Notes under the pieces: generated by a model
Databases searched by the model: none
What the model saw: the letters and a program-made list of their open reading frames with translations, nothing else
Told to the model about the DNA's origin: nothing
Part shown: one piece after another, positions 1-5,007 of the stretch
How the letters are laid out: every line of letters starts with the position of its first letter
Position numbering within the stretch: the first letter of the stretch is position 1
Made by a program: the position numbers and the translations under genes
Source: Caldithrix sp.
GTDB lineage: Bacteria > Zhuqueibacterota > Zhuqueibacteria > Oceanimicrobiales > Oceanimicrobiaceae
Assembly (NCBI GenBank): GCA_004357015.1
Contig: SMXE01000126.1
Coordinates: 1-5,007, forward strand
Length of the DNA stretch: 5,007 nucleotides
Direction of reading: 5' to 3'

Positions 1-353
1 GCTATTGGTGATACTTTGTTGCTCTTGTGACGGCCGCGCCAAAAACCTGCCCTGCTATTAATCACGACATCCTGGACTATCGTGTACGAGAACTCGGCGT
101 CTTGGGTGGTGTGGGCGACTGACGCCTGGCAAACTCAGTGGGTACCATCATGCTAATGTTGTAACCTATTTATCCCGGCTTAATCGGCGGTTGTCAGCCA
201 TCTGTAAGGTTTAGGCCGAATATGAGGAGCAGGGCGGGGAACACACCAATGATCGCATCGGGCACCTGATCGCTTGTATCCTCAGATCTTAGAGCCGACG
301 CTAGGGTGGTCCGATCTCGCCTTGACAAGCGCAGAATCATTGAACCCAAACAC
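1..353. other. Non-coding or unrecognised stretch
   Basis: I see no gene here that I can support. The three plus-strand frames are broken by stops. The longest open pieces, for example the frame from about 31 to 171, have no recognisable motif and no ribosome binding site. The plus-strand frame that carries the transposase tail downstream is open from 270, so 270-353 may be further decayed transposase sequence, but its translation does not match the intact relative at 1427-2545. No tRNA-like, rRNA-like or repeat-array structure was noticed. Confidence 0.5.
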
Positions 354-434
354 TCCATTGAGGATACGGCTGAGATTGTATGTGTTGAGCGCCTGGGTGG
401 ATTGCTGAAGTCCTACCACCGATTGGCTGCTTGA
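354..434 (+). pseudogene. C-terminal remnant of a DDE (rve) transposase
   Basis: The plus-strand frame ending at the TGA at 432-434 reads VERLGGLLKSYHRLAA at its end. This closely matches the C-terminus of the intact transposase at 1427-2545 (DLLGGLLKSYSRTAA). An 'ERLGGLL..Y' tail is the usual ending of this integrase-core transposase family, known from family memory rather than a search. Only the last 20-25 codons align convincingly. The frame is open back to 270 but is unlike the family there, and no D-D-E core or start codon is present, so this is a decayed or truncated copy. At the DNA level the tail differs from the intact gene at many positions, so it is an older or separate insertion and not a fragment of that copy. 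It lies in the same orientation as the intact gene. Confidence 0.75.
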
Positions 435-575
435 GTTCTGGACTTTAAGATGTTGGACGTAAAGCTTAATGTGGAAGGTACGTCCGGTGTACGAGAAGAA
501 TCCCTCTTCAGTGTCATTGTTTCCTTGAGCAGTGTCAATGGCAGCCGAGCATTTCTCCTGATTCGAAATATATCG

Positions 576-612
576 CTCTTTGGTTAAAGAGTTTATACTC
601 GGATGAGTTTTT
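576..612 (+). terminator. Weak candidate terminator or overlapping hairpins
   Basis: A perfect 6-bp stem with a 4-nt loop (CTCTTT-GGTT-AAAGAG, 576-591) overlaps a 4-bp stem (GAGT-TTAT-ACTC, 589-600). That one overlaps a third (ACTC-GGAT-GAGT, 597-608) followed by TTTT at 609-612. Hairpins followed by a T run on the plus strand resemble an intrinsic terminator, but the stems are short and AU-rich and no intact gene ends just upstream. The transposase remnant stops about 140 bases before it. The three stems are mutually exclusive because they share arms. This could be chance. Confidence 0.2.
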
Positions 613-628
613 ACACCGTACGAGCCGA

Positions 629-640
629 TCACAGCTGTGA
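629..640. promoter_or_regulatory. Perfect 12-bp palindrome, possible protein-binding site
   Basis: TCACAGCTGTGA reads the same on both strands. Perfect palindromes of this length can be dimeric regulator sites, but no promoter or gene start is adjacent. The nearest real gene boundary is the stop codon of the minus-strand gene at 770. A function is not supported beyond the symmetry itself. Confidence 0.2.
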
Positions 641-769
641 CCGGTTCGTTCCTTGACAGCTACTCGTGCAGAGACAACACCTGGAGCCATCTGCGTCGCG
701 ACGGCCGTGGTCCCCTCGCTTACGCCAGGGGCGACCCTCCTCCCTAATCGCTTCGCGACGATTGCCCAT

Positions 770-1249
770 CTACTTACGTTTATTCATCGCCTCCCACTTG
801 GCCTTGGCTTCTTTCTCCGTCAGCTTGCCCGCTTTGACGGCTGCCTTGAGTCTTTTTGCAATAGCGTCGGCATCAAGTTTCTCCTCCGCGTCTGCTGACC
901 CCTTTCCTTGGCCGACGCGCTTCTTATAAGCCGCCATCCTTTCGATGGCTTGCTCGCGCGTGATCTTTCCGGCTGTGAGGGCGACTGACATACGCCGCCT
1001 GACGGCATCAAGTTTCTCCTCCGCGTCTGCTGACCCCTTTCCTTGGCCGACGCGCTTCTTATAAGCCGCCATCCTTTCGATGGCTTGCTCGCCGGTCAGT
1101 TCTCCGGCTGCCACTGCTGCCCTGAGACGCCTGCCAACGGCCTCGTGGTCCTGGGCAAAGACCGTCTGAATGCCGGCGCAACTCACTATCATGGCGCAAC
1201 ACACACCGGTGAGCATCCATTTCTTGGTTTTGGTCATGTCAGTTGTCAT
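770..1249 (-). CDS. Small exported protein of three SHOCT-like helical repeats
   Basis: The product is 159 residues. The frame is open upstream to a TTG at 1345, but the ATG at 1249 is the better start: it has AAAGGA seven bases upstream and is followed directly by a signal peptide. Residues 1-32 have a basic start (TKTKK) and a hydrophobic core, then VFA-QD, a plausible signal peptidase I site. IVSC at residues 21-24 also fits a loose lipobox, so a lipoprotein is possible. The rest is three related units at about 37-66, 82-111 and 129-159 of the type 'RLRAAVAAGELTGEQAIERMAAYKKR'. Each has a helix, a short turn around AG-[EK]-[LI]-T and a second, charged helix, resembling SHOCT-like short helical motifs. 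Basic linkers with VGQGKGSADAEEKLDA separate them. Units 1 and 2 share identical DNA over 90 bp. No catalytic motif is visible, so the function is unknown; a periplasmic or envelope binding or structural role is a guess. The gene stands alone and diverges from the transposase at 1427. Confidence 0.8.
   Translation of the reverse strand: MTTDMTKTKKWMLTGVCCAMIVSCAGIQTVFAQDHEAVGRRLRAAVAAGELTGEQAIERMAAYKKRVGQGKGSADAEEKLDAVRRRMSVALTAGKITREQAIERMAAYKKRVGQGKGSADAEEKLDADAIAKRLKAAVKAGKLTEKEAKAKWEAMNKRK
868..957 (-). repeat. Exact 90-bp direct repeat, copy 1
   Basis: These 90 bases are identical to 1003-1092, at an offset of 135 bp (45 codons). They lie inside the minus-strand repeat-protein gene and encode roughly EQAIERMAAYKKR plus the GQGKGSADAEEKLDA linker (about residues 99-127). 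Identity includes the synonymous positions and stops abruptly at both ends, pointing to a recent duplication or gene conversion and not just protein-level conservation. Confidence 0.95.
1003..1092 (-). repeat. Exact 90-bp direct repeat, copy 2
   Basis: This is the partner of 868-957 and encodes about residues 54-82 of the same exported protein. The 45 bp between the two copies (958-1002) encodes the diverged start of the second unit (AVRRRMSVALTAGKITR), so the identical part covers only two thirds of the repeat period. Confidence 0.95.
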
Positions 1250-1256
1250 GCTGTGT

Positions 1257-1262
1257 TCCTTT
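1257..1262 (-). promoter_or_regulatory. Ribosome binding site that fixes the start at 1249
   Basis: Read on the minus strand, this is AAAGGA within a GGAAAGGAA run, seven bases before the ATG at 1249-1247. It favours this ATG over the upstream in-frame TTG at 1345, which would add 32 residues in front of the signal peptide and has no purine-rich site ahead of it. Confidence 0.65.
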
Positions 1263-1336
1263 CCCAAAATTCGGGTTAAGCGTTTCGCAAGACTCCGCTT
1301 GCCGCCTACCAGGCCAATAGCAGGGCTGAAGCTCGT

Positions 1337-2573
1337 CCGGTCCAAAAATATAAAGCTACCCAGAACTATGGCTACACGATAGCATTTAAAATGTGTTTCT
1401 GCAATGCGTTAGGATAGATTGATACCATGGAAAACAATACTGATGCGAACCCTGCCAGCAAATGGCTAAGTGTACCTCTAATCGCAACGGTCACGCGGCT
1501 GCTACGTCGCGAATTGACACTTCAAAACGAGTACCTCAGACGGGAAAACAAGATTCTTAAGTCCAAGATCACCGAGAAGATTGTCTTTACAGATGACGAA
1601 CGAAGAACATTGGTTGAATCCGCCGTGGCGATGGGCAAAGACTTGATGGAGAAAGTTGTAACTATCGTTCAACCCAAGACTATTCTTGCGTGGCAACGGA
1701 AACTTGAGAAGGAAAAATGGGATTATACTGATCGACGAAAGAACAATCCTGGTCGCCCTAGACTAGCTCCAGATATCGAGCAACTGGTATGTAAGATGGC
1801 CCGTGAAAACGAGTGGGGCTATGCACGGATTCAAGGCGAATTAAAGAAGCTTGAAATCACCATCTCTAAAAGTAGTGTCGCCAATATCTTAAGAAGGAAT
1901 GGGCTACCATCCTCACCCGAACGAAAAGGGCCGTCTTGGCGAGAGTTTTTGGCTCGACATGCATCAGTTTTCCTGTGTGCCGATATGTACCAGAAGGAGG
2001 TCTGGACTGTTCGAGGGTTGACTACGGCTTATGTTTTCTTTGTGATTCATTTACAAACCCGAAGAGTGCTATTAGCCCGAGCTACATTTTCACCAACGAA
2101 TCAATGGCTTAAACAACAAACTCGTCATGTTCTTTGGGCTTGTGAAGACCAGGGCATTGAGCCACGATTCTTCCTTCGTGACAATGACCAGTTGTATCCC
2201 GAGGCTATGAATGCCATTTTGGGATCTGAAGTAGATACCGTTAAAACGCCTTACCGGGCTCCAAATGCGAATGCCCAAGCGGAACGTTATGTGTTGAGCA
2301 GTAAGCAAGAATGCTTGGATCATCTGGTGATCTTTGGTTTGAATAGACTGCAATACGTTGTTGACTGTTATAGTTCATATTTTAATGAGCGCAGGCCACA
2401 TCAGGGAATTGGCAATAGCATCCCAGCAGAATACAAGAGCAACGGTAAGCGGCAGGGGGGTACCATGCCAATTGAAGCCAGGCATGTTATCAGAAAGGAT
2501 TTGCTAGGCGGGTTGTTGAAATCCTATTCTCGCACAGCCGCCTAAGGTTGATTGTTGCGTTAGATTGGACCGG
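1337..2573 (+). mobile_element. Candidate insertion sequence, ends tentative
   Basis: CCGGTCCAA at 1337-1345 and its reverse complement TTGGACCGG at 2565-2573 bracket the intact transposase, suggesting an element of about 1.24 kb. The distance is plausible for a single-gene rve-type element. However, 9 bp is short, the outer flanks (GCTCGT and CATCGA) show no target duplication, and such a match could occur by chance. A separate 8-bp direct repeat (TGCGTTAG at 1405-1412 and 2556-2563) also flanks the gene closely. The presence of a transposase gene is secure; the boundaries given here are not. Confidence 0.3.
1427..2545 (+). CDS. DDE (rve) integrase-core transposase, intact
   Basis: The product, 372 residues, is a transposase of the retroviral-integrase fold (IS3/IS481-like), encoded in one frame without a programmed frameshift. 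Residues 20-50 form a charged, coiled-coil-like start. Residues 52-105 hold a first helix-turn-helix region (IVQPKTILAWQRKL). Residues 106-165 hold a second (WGYARIQGELKKLEITIS, then IANILRRNGL-like), a layout typical of IS3-type DNA-binding domains. The catalytic core spans about 175-325. The likely triad is D186 (CADMYQKEVWT), D252 (FLRDNDQLY) and E286 (PNANAQAERYV), followed by QECLDHL and FNERRPHQGIG. The tail LLGGLLKSYSRTAA is the family's usual ending. No stop or frameshift interrupts it, so it could be active. The ATG at 1427 has only a weak AGGA about 12 bases upstream. A TAAAAT at 1387-1392 could be a -10 box, but no good -35 accompanies it. The gene is visibly more AT-rich than its neighbours, consistent with transfer. 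Confidence 0.93.
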   Translation: MENNTDANPASKWLSVPLIATVTRLLRRELTLQNEYLRRENKILKSKITEKIVFTDDERRTLVESAVAMGKDLMEKVVTIVQPKTILAWQRKLEKEKWDYTDRRKNNPGRPRLAPDIEQLVCKMARENEWGYARIQGELKKLEITISKSSVANILRRNGLPSSPERKGPSWREFLARHASVFLCADMYQKEVWTVRGLTTAYVFFVIHLQTRRVLLARATFSPTNQWLKQQTRHVLWACEDQGIEPRFFLRDNDQLYPEAMNAILGSEVDTVKTPYRAPNANAQAERYVLSSKQECLDHLVIFGLNRLQYVVDCYSSYFNERRPHQGIGNSIPAEYKSNGKRQGGTMPIEARHVIRKDLLGGLLKSYSRTAA

Positions 2574-2715
2574 CATCGATGCTGCAGTATTGATTCTTGG
2601 CGTAGCTGCGCTCAATGCCAGTCAAGTTGCTGGATTGGATAGTTGGTCCAATGCAGTTTGGTTTTTGTTGGCCTTGACAAGTAAAATGGCCGTAGATATG
2701 AGTTTTTGTACCTGA
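2548..2715 (+). other. Small hydrophobic open frame, possible gene remnant
   Basis: From TTG at 2548 the frame is open for 55 codons to TGA at 2713-2715. The translation is strongly hydrophobic: WTGIDAAVLILGVAALNASQ is followed by WSNAVWFLLALTSKMAV, which could make two short membrane helices. It begins three bases after the transposase stop codon and ends ten bases before the ATG of the large gene, in the same direction. There is no convincing ribosome binding site and no ATG near the start, and the promoter proposed for the next gene lies inside it. It may be a remnant of a membrane protein interrupted by the mobile element, or chance. I do not recognise it. Confidence 0.2.
2674..2702 (+). 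promoter_or_regulatory. Sigma70-like promoter for the large secreted protein
   Basis: A consensus -35 TTGACA (2674-2679) and TATGAG (2697-2702, four of six matches to TATAAT) are separated by 17 bases. Transcription would start near 2709, giving a leader of under 20 bases before the ATG at 2726. GGGA at 2717-2720 can serve as the ribosome binding site, five bases before that ATG. The position directly upstream of a gene start supports the call; the -10 box is imperfect. Confidence 0.45.
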
Positions 2716-2725
2716 CGGGATTATC

Positions 2726-5007
2726 ATGTGTAAGAAATTGATTTATCTAATCTCTTTCGTTTCGGTACTGGGGCTGGTTCTGACAAGAACAGCTGATGCA
2801 GCCGACCCTGGTCTTGTCGGCTATTGGACCTTTGACGAGGGAACGATTTCCGGAACAGTAGTCGCTGACAGCAGCGGAAAGGGAAACCACGGCATCTCTG
2901 TGGGCGGTCCTACGCCGGTGCTGGGCAAAGTGGGAACAGGCGCTTTAGCTTTAGGCCCTGGAATATGGATAGCCATTGACAGTGTTGCGGATGATCTTGC
3001 AGATGCTGATAATATAGCCGTGAATGCATGGGTTAGGACTGCGTCAGATGCGTCAACTGGCTCTAATGTATACTGGTTTAGTGCTCACACCTCCGCTAGA
3101 AGCAACATATTCATGTTCGGAATAGCGGCAAGTAACGCTCAGGGTAGAGCCAACATCTATGATGGAGGCGTAGGCGGAGCTAGCGTTACTTCCAAGGATC
3201 CTGTCAATGACAATCGATGGCACATGCTGACATATACCAAGAGCGGCTCTGTGGGCGCGCTCTATGTGGATGGTGTGGAGCAAGGTACGCACACTCCTGA
3301 ATTTCCTCCTTTCAGTCCAGAAAGCCTTTGGTCTATAGGACAAGAGTGGGATTCTGGCGGCCCAAGTCAATTCTTTCACGATGATGGCAAAGTCGACGAA
3401 GTGGCCATATGGAAACGTGCTTTGACTGGCGCTGAGATTGTCAAGATTTATAATGCCGGCAATGGAATGCCGCTTCTACGTCGACCTGCGGCCTCCGACC
3501 CGAACCCTGCTGATGCGTCCACGGACGTGCCGCGAGATGTGGTCCTTGGCTGGAATCCGGGAGAATTCGCTAACACGCACGATGTATATCTCGGTACCAG
3601 TTTTGGCGATGTCAACGATGCCAGGAGAACTAATCCGCTCGATGTGCTGGTCATTCAAGACCAGCAGGCCGTTACCTATGCCCCGCCCGGGCTTCTCGAA
3701 TTCGGCCAGACCTATTACTGGCGGATCGACGAAGTGAATGCGGCGCCCGATTCAACGGTCTTTAAGGGCACCGTCTGGAGCTTCACGGTCGAACCTTTTT
3801 CGATTCCCATTACCCATATCACGGCCACGGCCTCCAGCACGTTCGGCATATCCGGGCCTGAGAAGACCATCGACGGCTCTGGTTTGGTGGACGACCTTCA
3901 TGGGGTCTTTGCCGCCGACATGTGGATCAGCAGTGGTGTCCCCGCCACCATCGAATATGCCTTCGACCGGGCGTACAAGTTGCACGAGCTTTGGATTTGG
4001 AACTCCAACCAGCTTGTCGAGACTTTCGTGGGATTTGGAGCCAAGGAGGTGGTCATCGAACACTCTCTAGATGGCGAGAACTGGACCGTTTTGCAGGGTG
4101 TCGGGCCACTGGCCCAGGCTCCGGGTGCCGAGGGCTATGCGCACAACAGTACCATTGATTTCGGTGGCGCCATGGCCCAGCATGTTCGTGTGAGTGTCAA
4201 CGGTGTCCAGGGCATCGCACCGCAGGCCAGCCTGAGTGAGGTACGGTTCTACTATATTCCCACCTTTGCGACTCGGCCTAATCCGGCATCTGGTGCCACC
4301 AATGTGTCGCCCGATGTCACCTTAGCATGGGGTCAGGATGGACGTGAAGCGGGTAGCCACGATGTATACCTTGGGACCGATTCCGCCAATTTATCCCTGG
4401 CCGGCAATGTCAGCGAAAGCAGCTTCGACACCCTGGCGGTGGATCTGCAACTGAGTCAAACCTACTACTGGCGTGTCGATGAGGTGAATGACGTCATGGA
4501 GCCTAGCACTTGGACCGGCGATGTCTGGAGCTTCACAACCGCCGATGTCATCATCATCGACGACATGGAGAGCTACAAGGACGAAGAGTTTTTCGAGATC
4601 TGGGCCACCTGGATCGATGGATTTGACGATCCAGCCAATGGCGCCCTCGTTGGCGCGAATCCAGGGACCGGAGATTTTTCGCCGGAATCTACGATTGTTC
4701 ACGGGGGCAATAAATCCCTTCCCATCCATTACGACAATAGCGCTGCCGCCCAATCAGAGGCCACGCGCTCCTTAGCCGTTTCGCAGGATTGGACCAGAGC
4801 AGGCGTCACCACATTGGTGGTCTGGTTCCATGGTGCGGCCGGCAACACCGGGCAGATGTATCTCAAGGTCAACGGGACCAAGATTCCCTACGACGGTCCA
4901 GCGGGGAATATAGCGCTGGCAGGGTGGCAGGTATGGAATATCGACCTCGCCTCCTTGGGAATGAATCTGCAGAGCGTCCGCAGCCTGGCCGTTGGTGTTG
5001 AAGGCAA
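2726..5007 (+). CDS. Modular secreted protein: LamG, FN3-like, discoidin, FN3-like (3' end cut)
   Basis: The frame is open from ATG 2726 to the window edge: 760 codons with no stop, so the C-terminus is missing. Residues 1-26 are a signal peptide (MCKK, hydrophobic core, TADA-A), so it is exported. Residues 28-245 are a LamG/concanavalin-like domain (GYWTFDEG, DSSGKGNHG, RWHMLTYTK, GALYVDGVEQG, GKVDEVAIWKRALTGAEI). Residues 256-356 and 515-605 are two copies of an FN3-like module sharing HDVYLGT, QTYYWR[IV]DEVN and VWSFT. Between them, residues 361-511 form an F5/8 type C (discoidin) domain (TATASS, KTIDGSG, ELWIWNSNQ, EVVIEHSLDGENW, SLSEVRF). From about 608 an IDDMESY module begins, probably another beta-sandwich binding domain. 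No catalytic domain is seen, though one could lie beyond the edge. From the families, carbohydrate or matrix binding at the cell surface is likely; the ligand is unknown. Planctomycetes carry many proteins of this design. DNA coding for the LamG part looks more AT-rich than the rest. Confidence 0.9.
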   Translation, partial: MCKKLIYLISFVSVLGLVLTRTADAADPGLVGYWTFDEGTISGTVVADSSGKGNHGISVGGPTPVLGKVGTGALALGPGIWIAIDSVADDLADADNIAVNAWVRTASDASTGSNVYWFSAHTSARSNIFMFGIAASNAQGRANIYDGGVGGASVTSKDPVNDNRWHMLTYTKSGSVGALYVDGVEQGTHTPEFPPFSPESLWSIGQEWDSGGPSQFFHDDGKVDEVAIWKRALTGAEIVKIYNAGNGMPLLRRPAASDPNPADASTDVPRDVVLGWNPGEFANTHDVYLGTSFGDVNDARRTNPLDVLVIQDQQAVTYAPPGLLEFGQTYYWRIDEVNAAPDSTVFKGTVWSFTVEPFSIPITHITATASSTFGISGPEKTIDGSGLVDDLHGVFAADMWISSGVPATIEYAFDRAYKLHELWIWNSNQLVETFVGFGAKEVVIEHSLDGENWTVLQGVGPLAQAPGAEGYAHNSTIDFGGAMAQHVRVSVNGVQGIAPQASLSEVRFYYIPTFATRPNPASGATNVSPDVTLAWGQDGREAGSHDVYLGTDSANLSLAGNVSESSFDTLAVDLQLSQTYYWRVDEVNDVMEPSTWTGDVWSFTTADVIIIDDMESYKDEEFFEIWATWIDGFDDPANGALVGANPGTGDFSPESTIVHGGNKSLPIHYDNSAAAQSEATRSLAVSQDWTRAGVTTLVVWFHGAAGNTGQMYLKVNGTKIPYDGPAGNIALAGWQVWNIDLASLGMNLQSVRSLAVGVEG

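Larger units (their letters stand above)
435..769. other. Gene-free stretch with small inverted repeats
   Basis: This stretch lies between the transposase remnant and the stop codon of the minus-strand repeat protein, and I find no credible gene in it. A minus-strand open frame at 282-632 runs through it, but part of it is antisense to the transposase tail and it has no recognisable domain. The stretch contains small hairpins at 495-509, 576-591 and 597-608, a perfect 12-bp palindrome at 629-640 and a 10-bp palindrome at 694-703. On the minus strand this is the region immediately downstream of the 770-1249 gene. No strong GC stem followed by a T run reading in that direction was seen. Confidence 0.5.

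Noticed and set aside
282..632. Minus-strand open frame of 116 codons
   Set aside because: Part of it is antisense to the recognisable transposase tail, it has no domain or signal I know, and no ribosome binding site supports it. It remains possible that its first half is coding, but I cannot support that.
653..681. TTGACA at 653-658 as a promoter
   Set aside because: No -10-like sequence lies at suitable spacing (AACACC at 676-681) and no plus-strand gene follows. The TTGACA at 322-327 fails for the same reason.
653..929. Two overlapping plus-strand open frames
   Set aside because: They are antisense to the 3' end of the signal-peptide-bearing gene at 770-1249, which has a ribosome site and coherent repeats; their translations look like reading-frame shadows.
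868..1092. CRISPR or regulatory repeat array
   Set aside because: Only two exact copies exist, both inside a coding frame, with a period that is a multiple of three; this is a protein repeat.
1250..1345. N-terminal extension of the repeat protein to the TTG at 1345
   Set aside because: It would put 32 residues in front of a typical signal peptide, and the good ribosome site points to the ATG at 1249.
1043..1382. Plus-strand open frames over the 5' part of the repeat-protein gene
   Set aside because: They are antisense shadows of the minus-strand gene and its leader, without any recognisable motif.
3053..5001. Numerous short open frames on both strands across the right half
   Set aside because: They all overlap the single uninterrupted frame that starts at 2726 and shows clear LamG, FN3-like and discoidin motifs; the others have none.

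Overview
This 5,007-base window looks like a chromosomal accessory region of a free-living bacterium, most plausibly from the Planctomycetes (Phycisphaerae/Sedimentisphaerales-like). That placement is an inference. It rests on the style of the large secreted protein at the right: LamG, then an FN3-like module with 'HDVYLGT...QTYYWRIDEVN...WSFT', a discoidin module, a second FN3-like module and an 'IDDMESY' C-terminal module. It also rests on the type of transposase present. No RNA gene, CRISPR array or replication origin was seen.

Layout, left to right. Positions 1-353 show no recognisable gene. Positions 354-434 hold the decayed C-terminal tail of a DDE transposase, of the same family as the intact copy further right. 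Positions 435-769 carry no credible gene, only small hairpins and a 12-bp palindrome. Positions 770-1249 (minus strand) encode a 159-residue exported protein of three short helical repeats; two of the units share an exact 90-bp DNA repeat at a 135-bp period. Positions 1427-2545 (plus strand) encode an intact 372-residue rve/DDE transposase with a complete D-D-E triad, visibly more AT-rich than the genes around it. A 9-bp inverted repeat brackets it (1337-1345 and 2565-2573), but the ends of the element are not proven. After a 180-bp spacer with a good sigma70-like promoter, position 2726 starts a long open frame. It encodes at least 760 residues and runs off the right edge of the window.

The genes do not form an operon or a common pathway. 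The small repeat protein is divergent from its neighbour and is probably periplasmic or envelope-attached. The transposase is a mobile insertion in the gap between it and the large gene. The large gene encodes a modular extracellular or cell-surface protein whose modules suggest glycan or matrix binding. The points most worth a second look are the exact internal repeat, the transposase remnant beside a full-length relative, the mosaic composition of the large protein, and a small hydrophobic open frame at 2548-2715. I did not find convincing evidence of a new multi-gene system.
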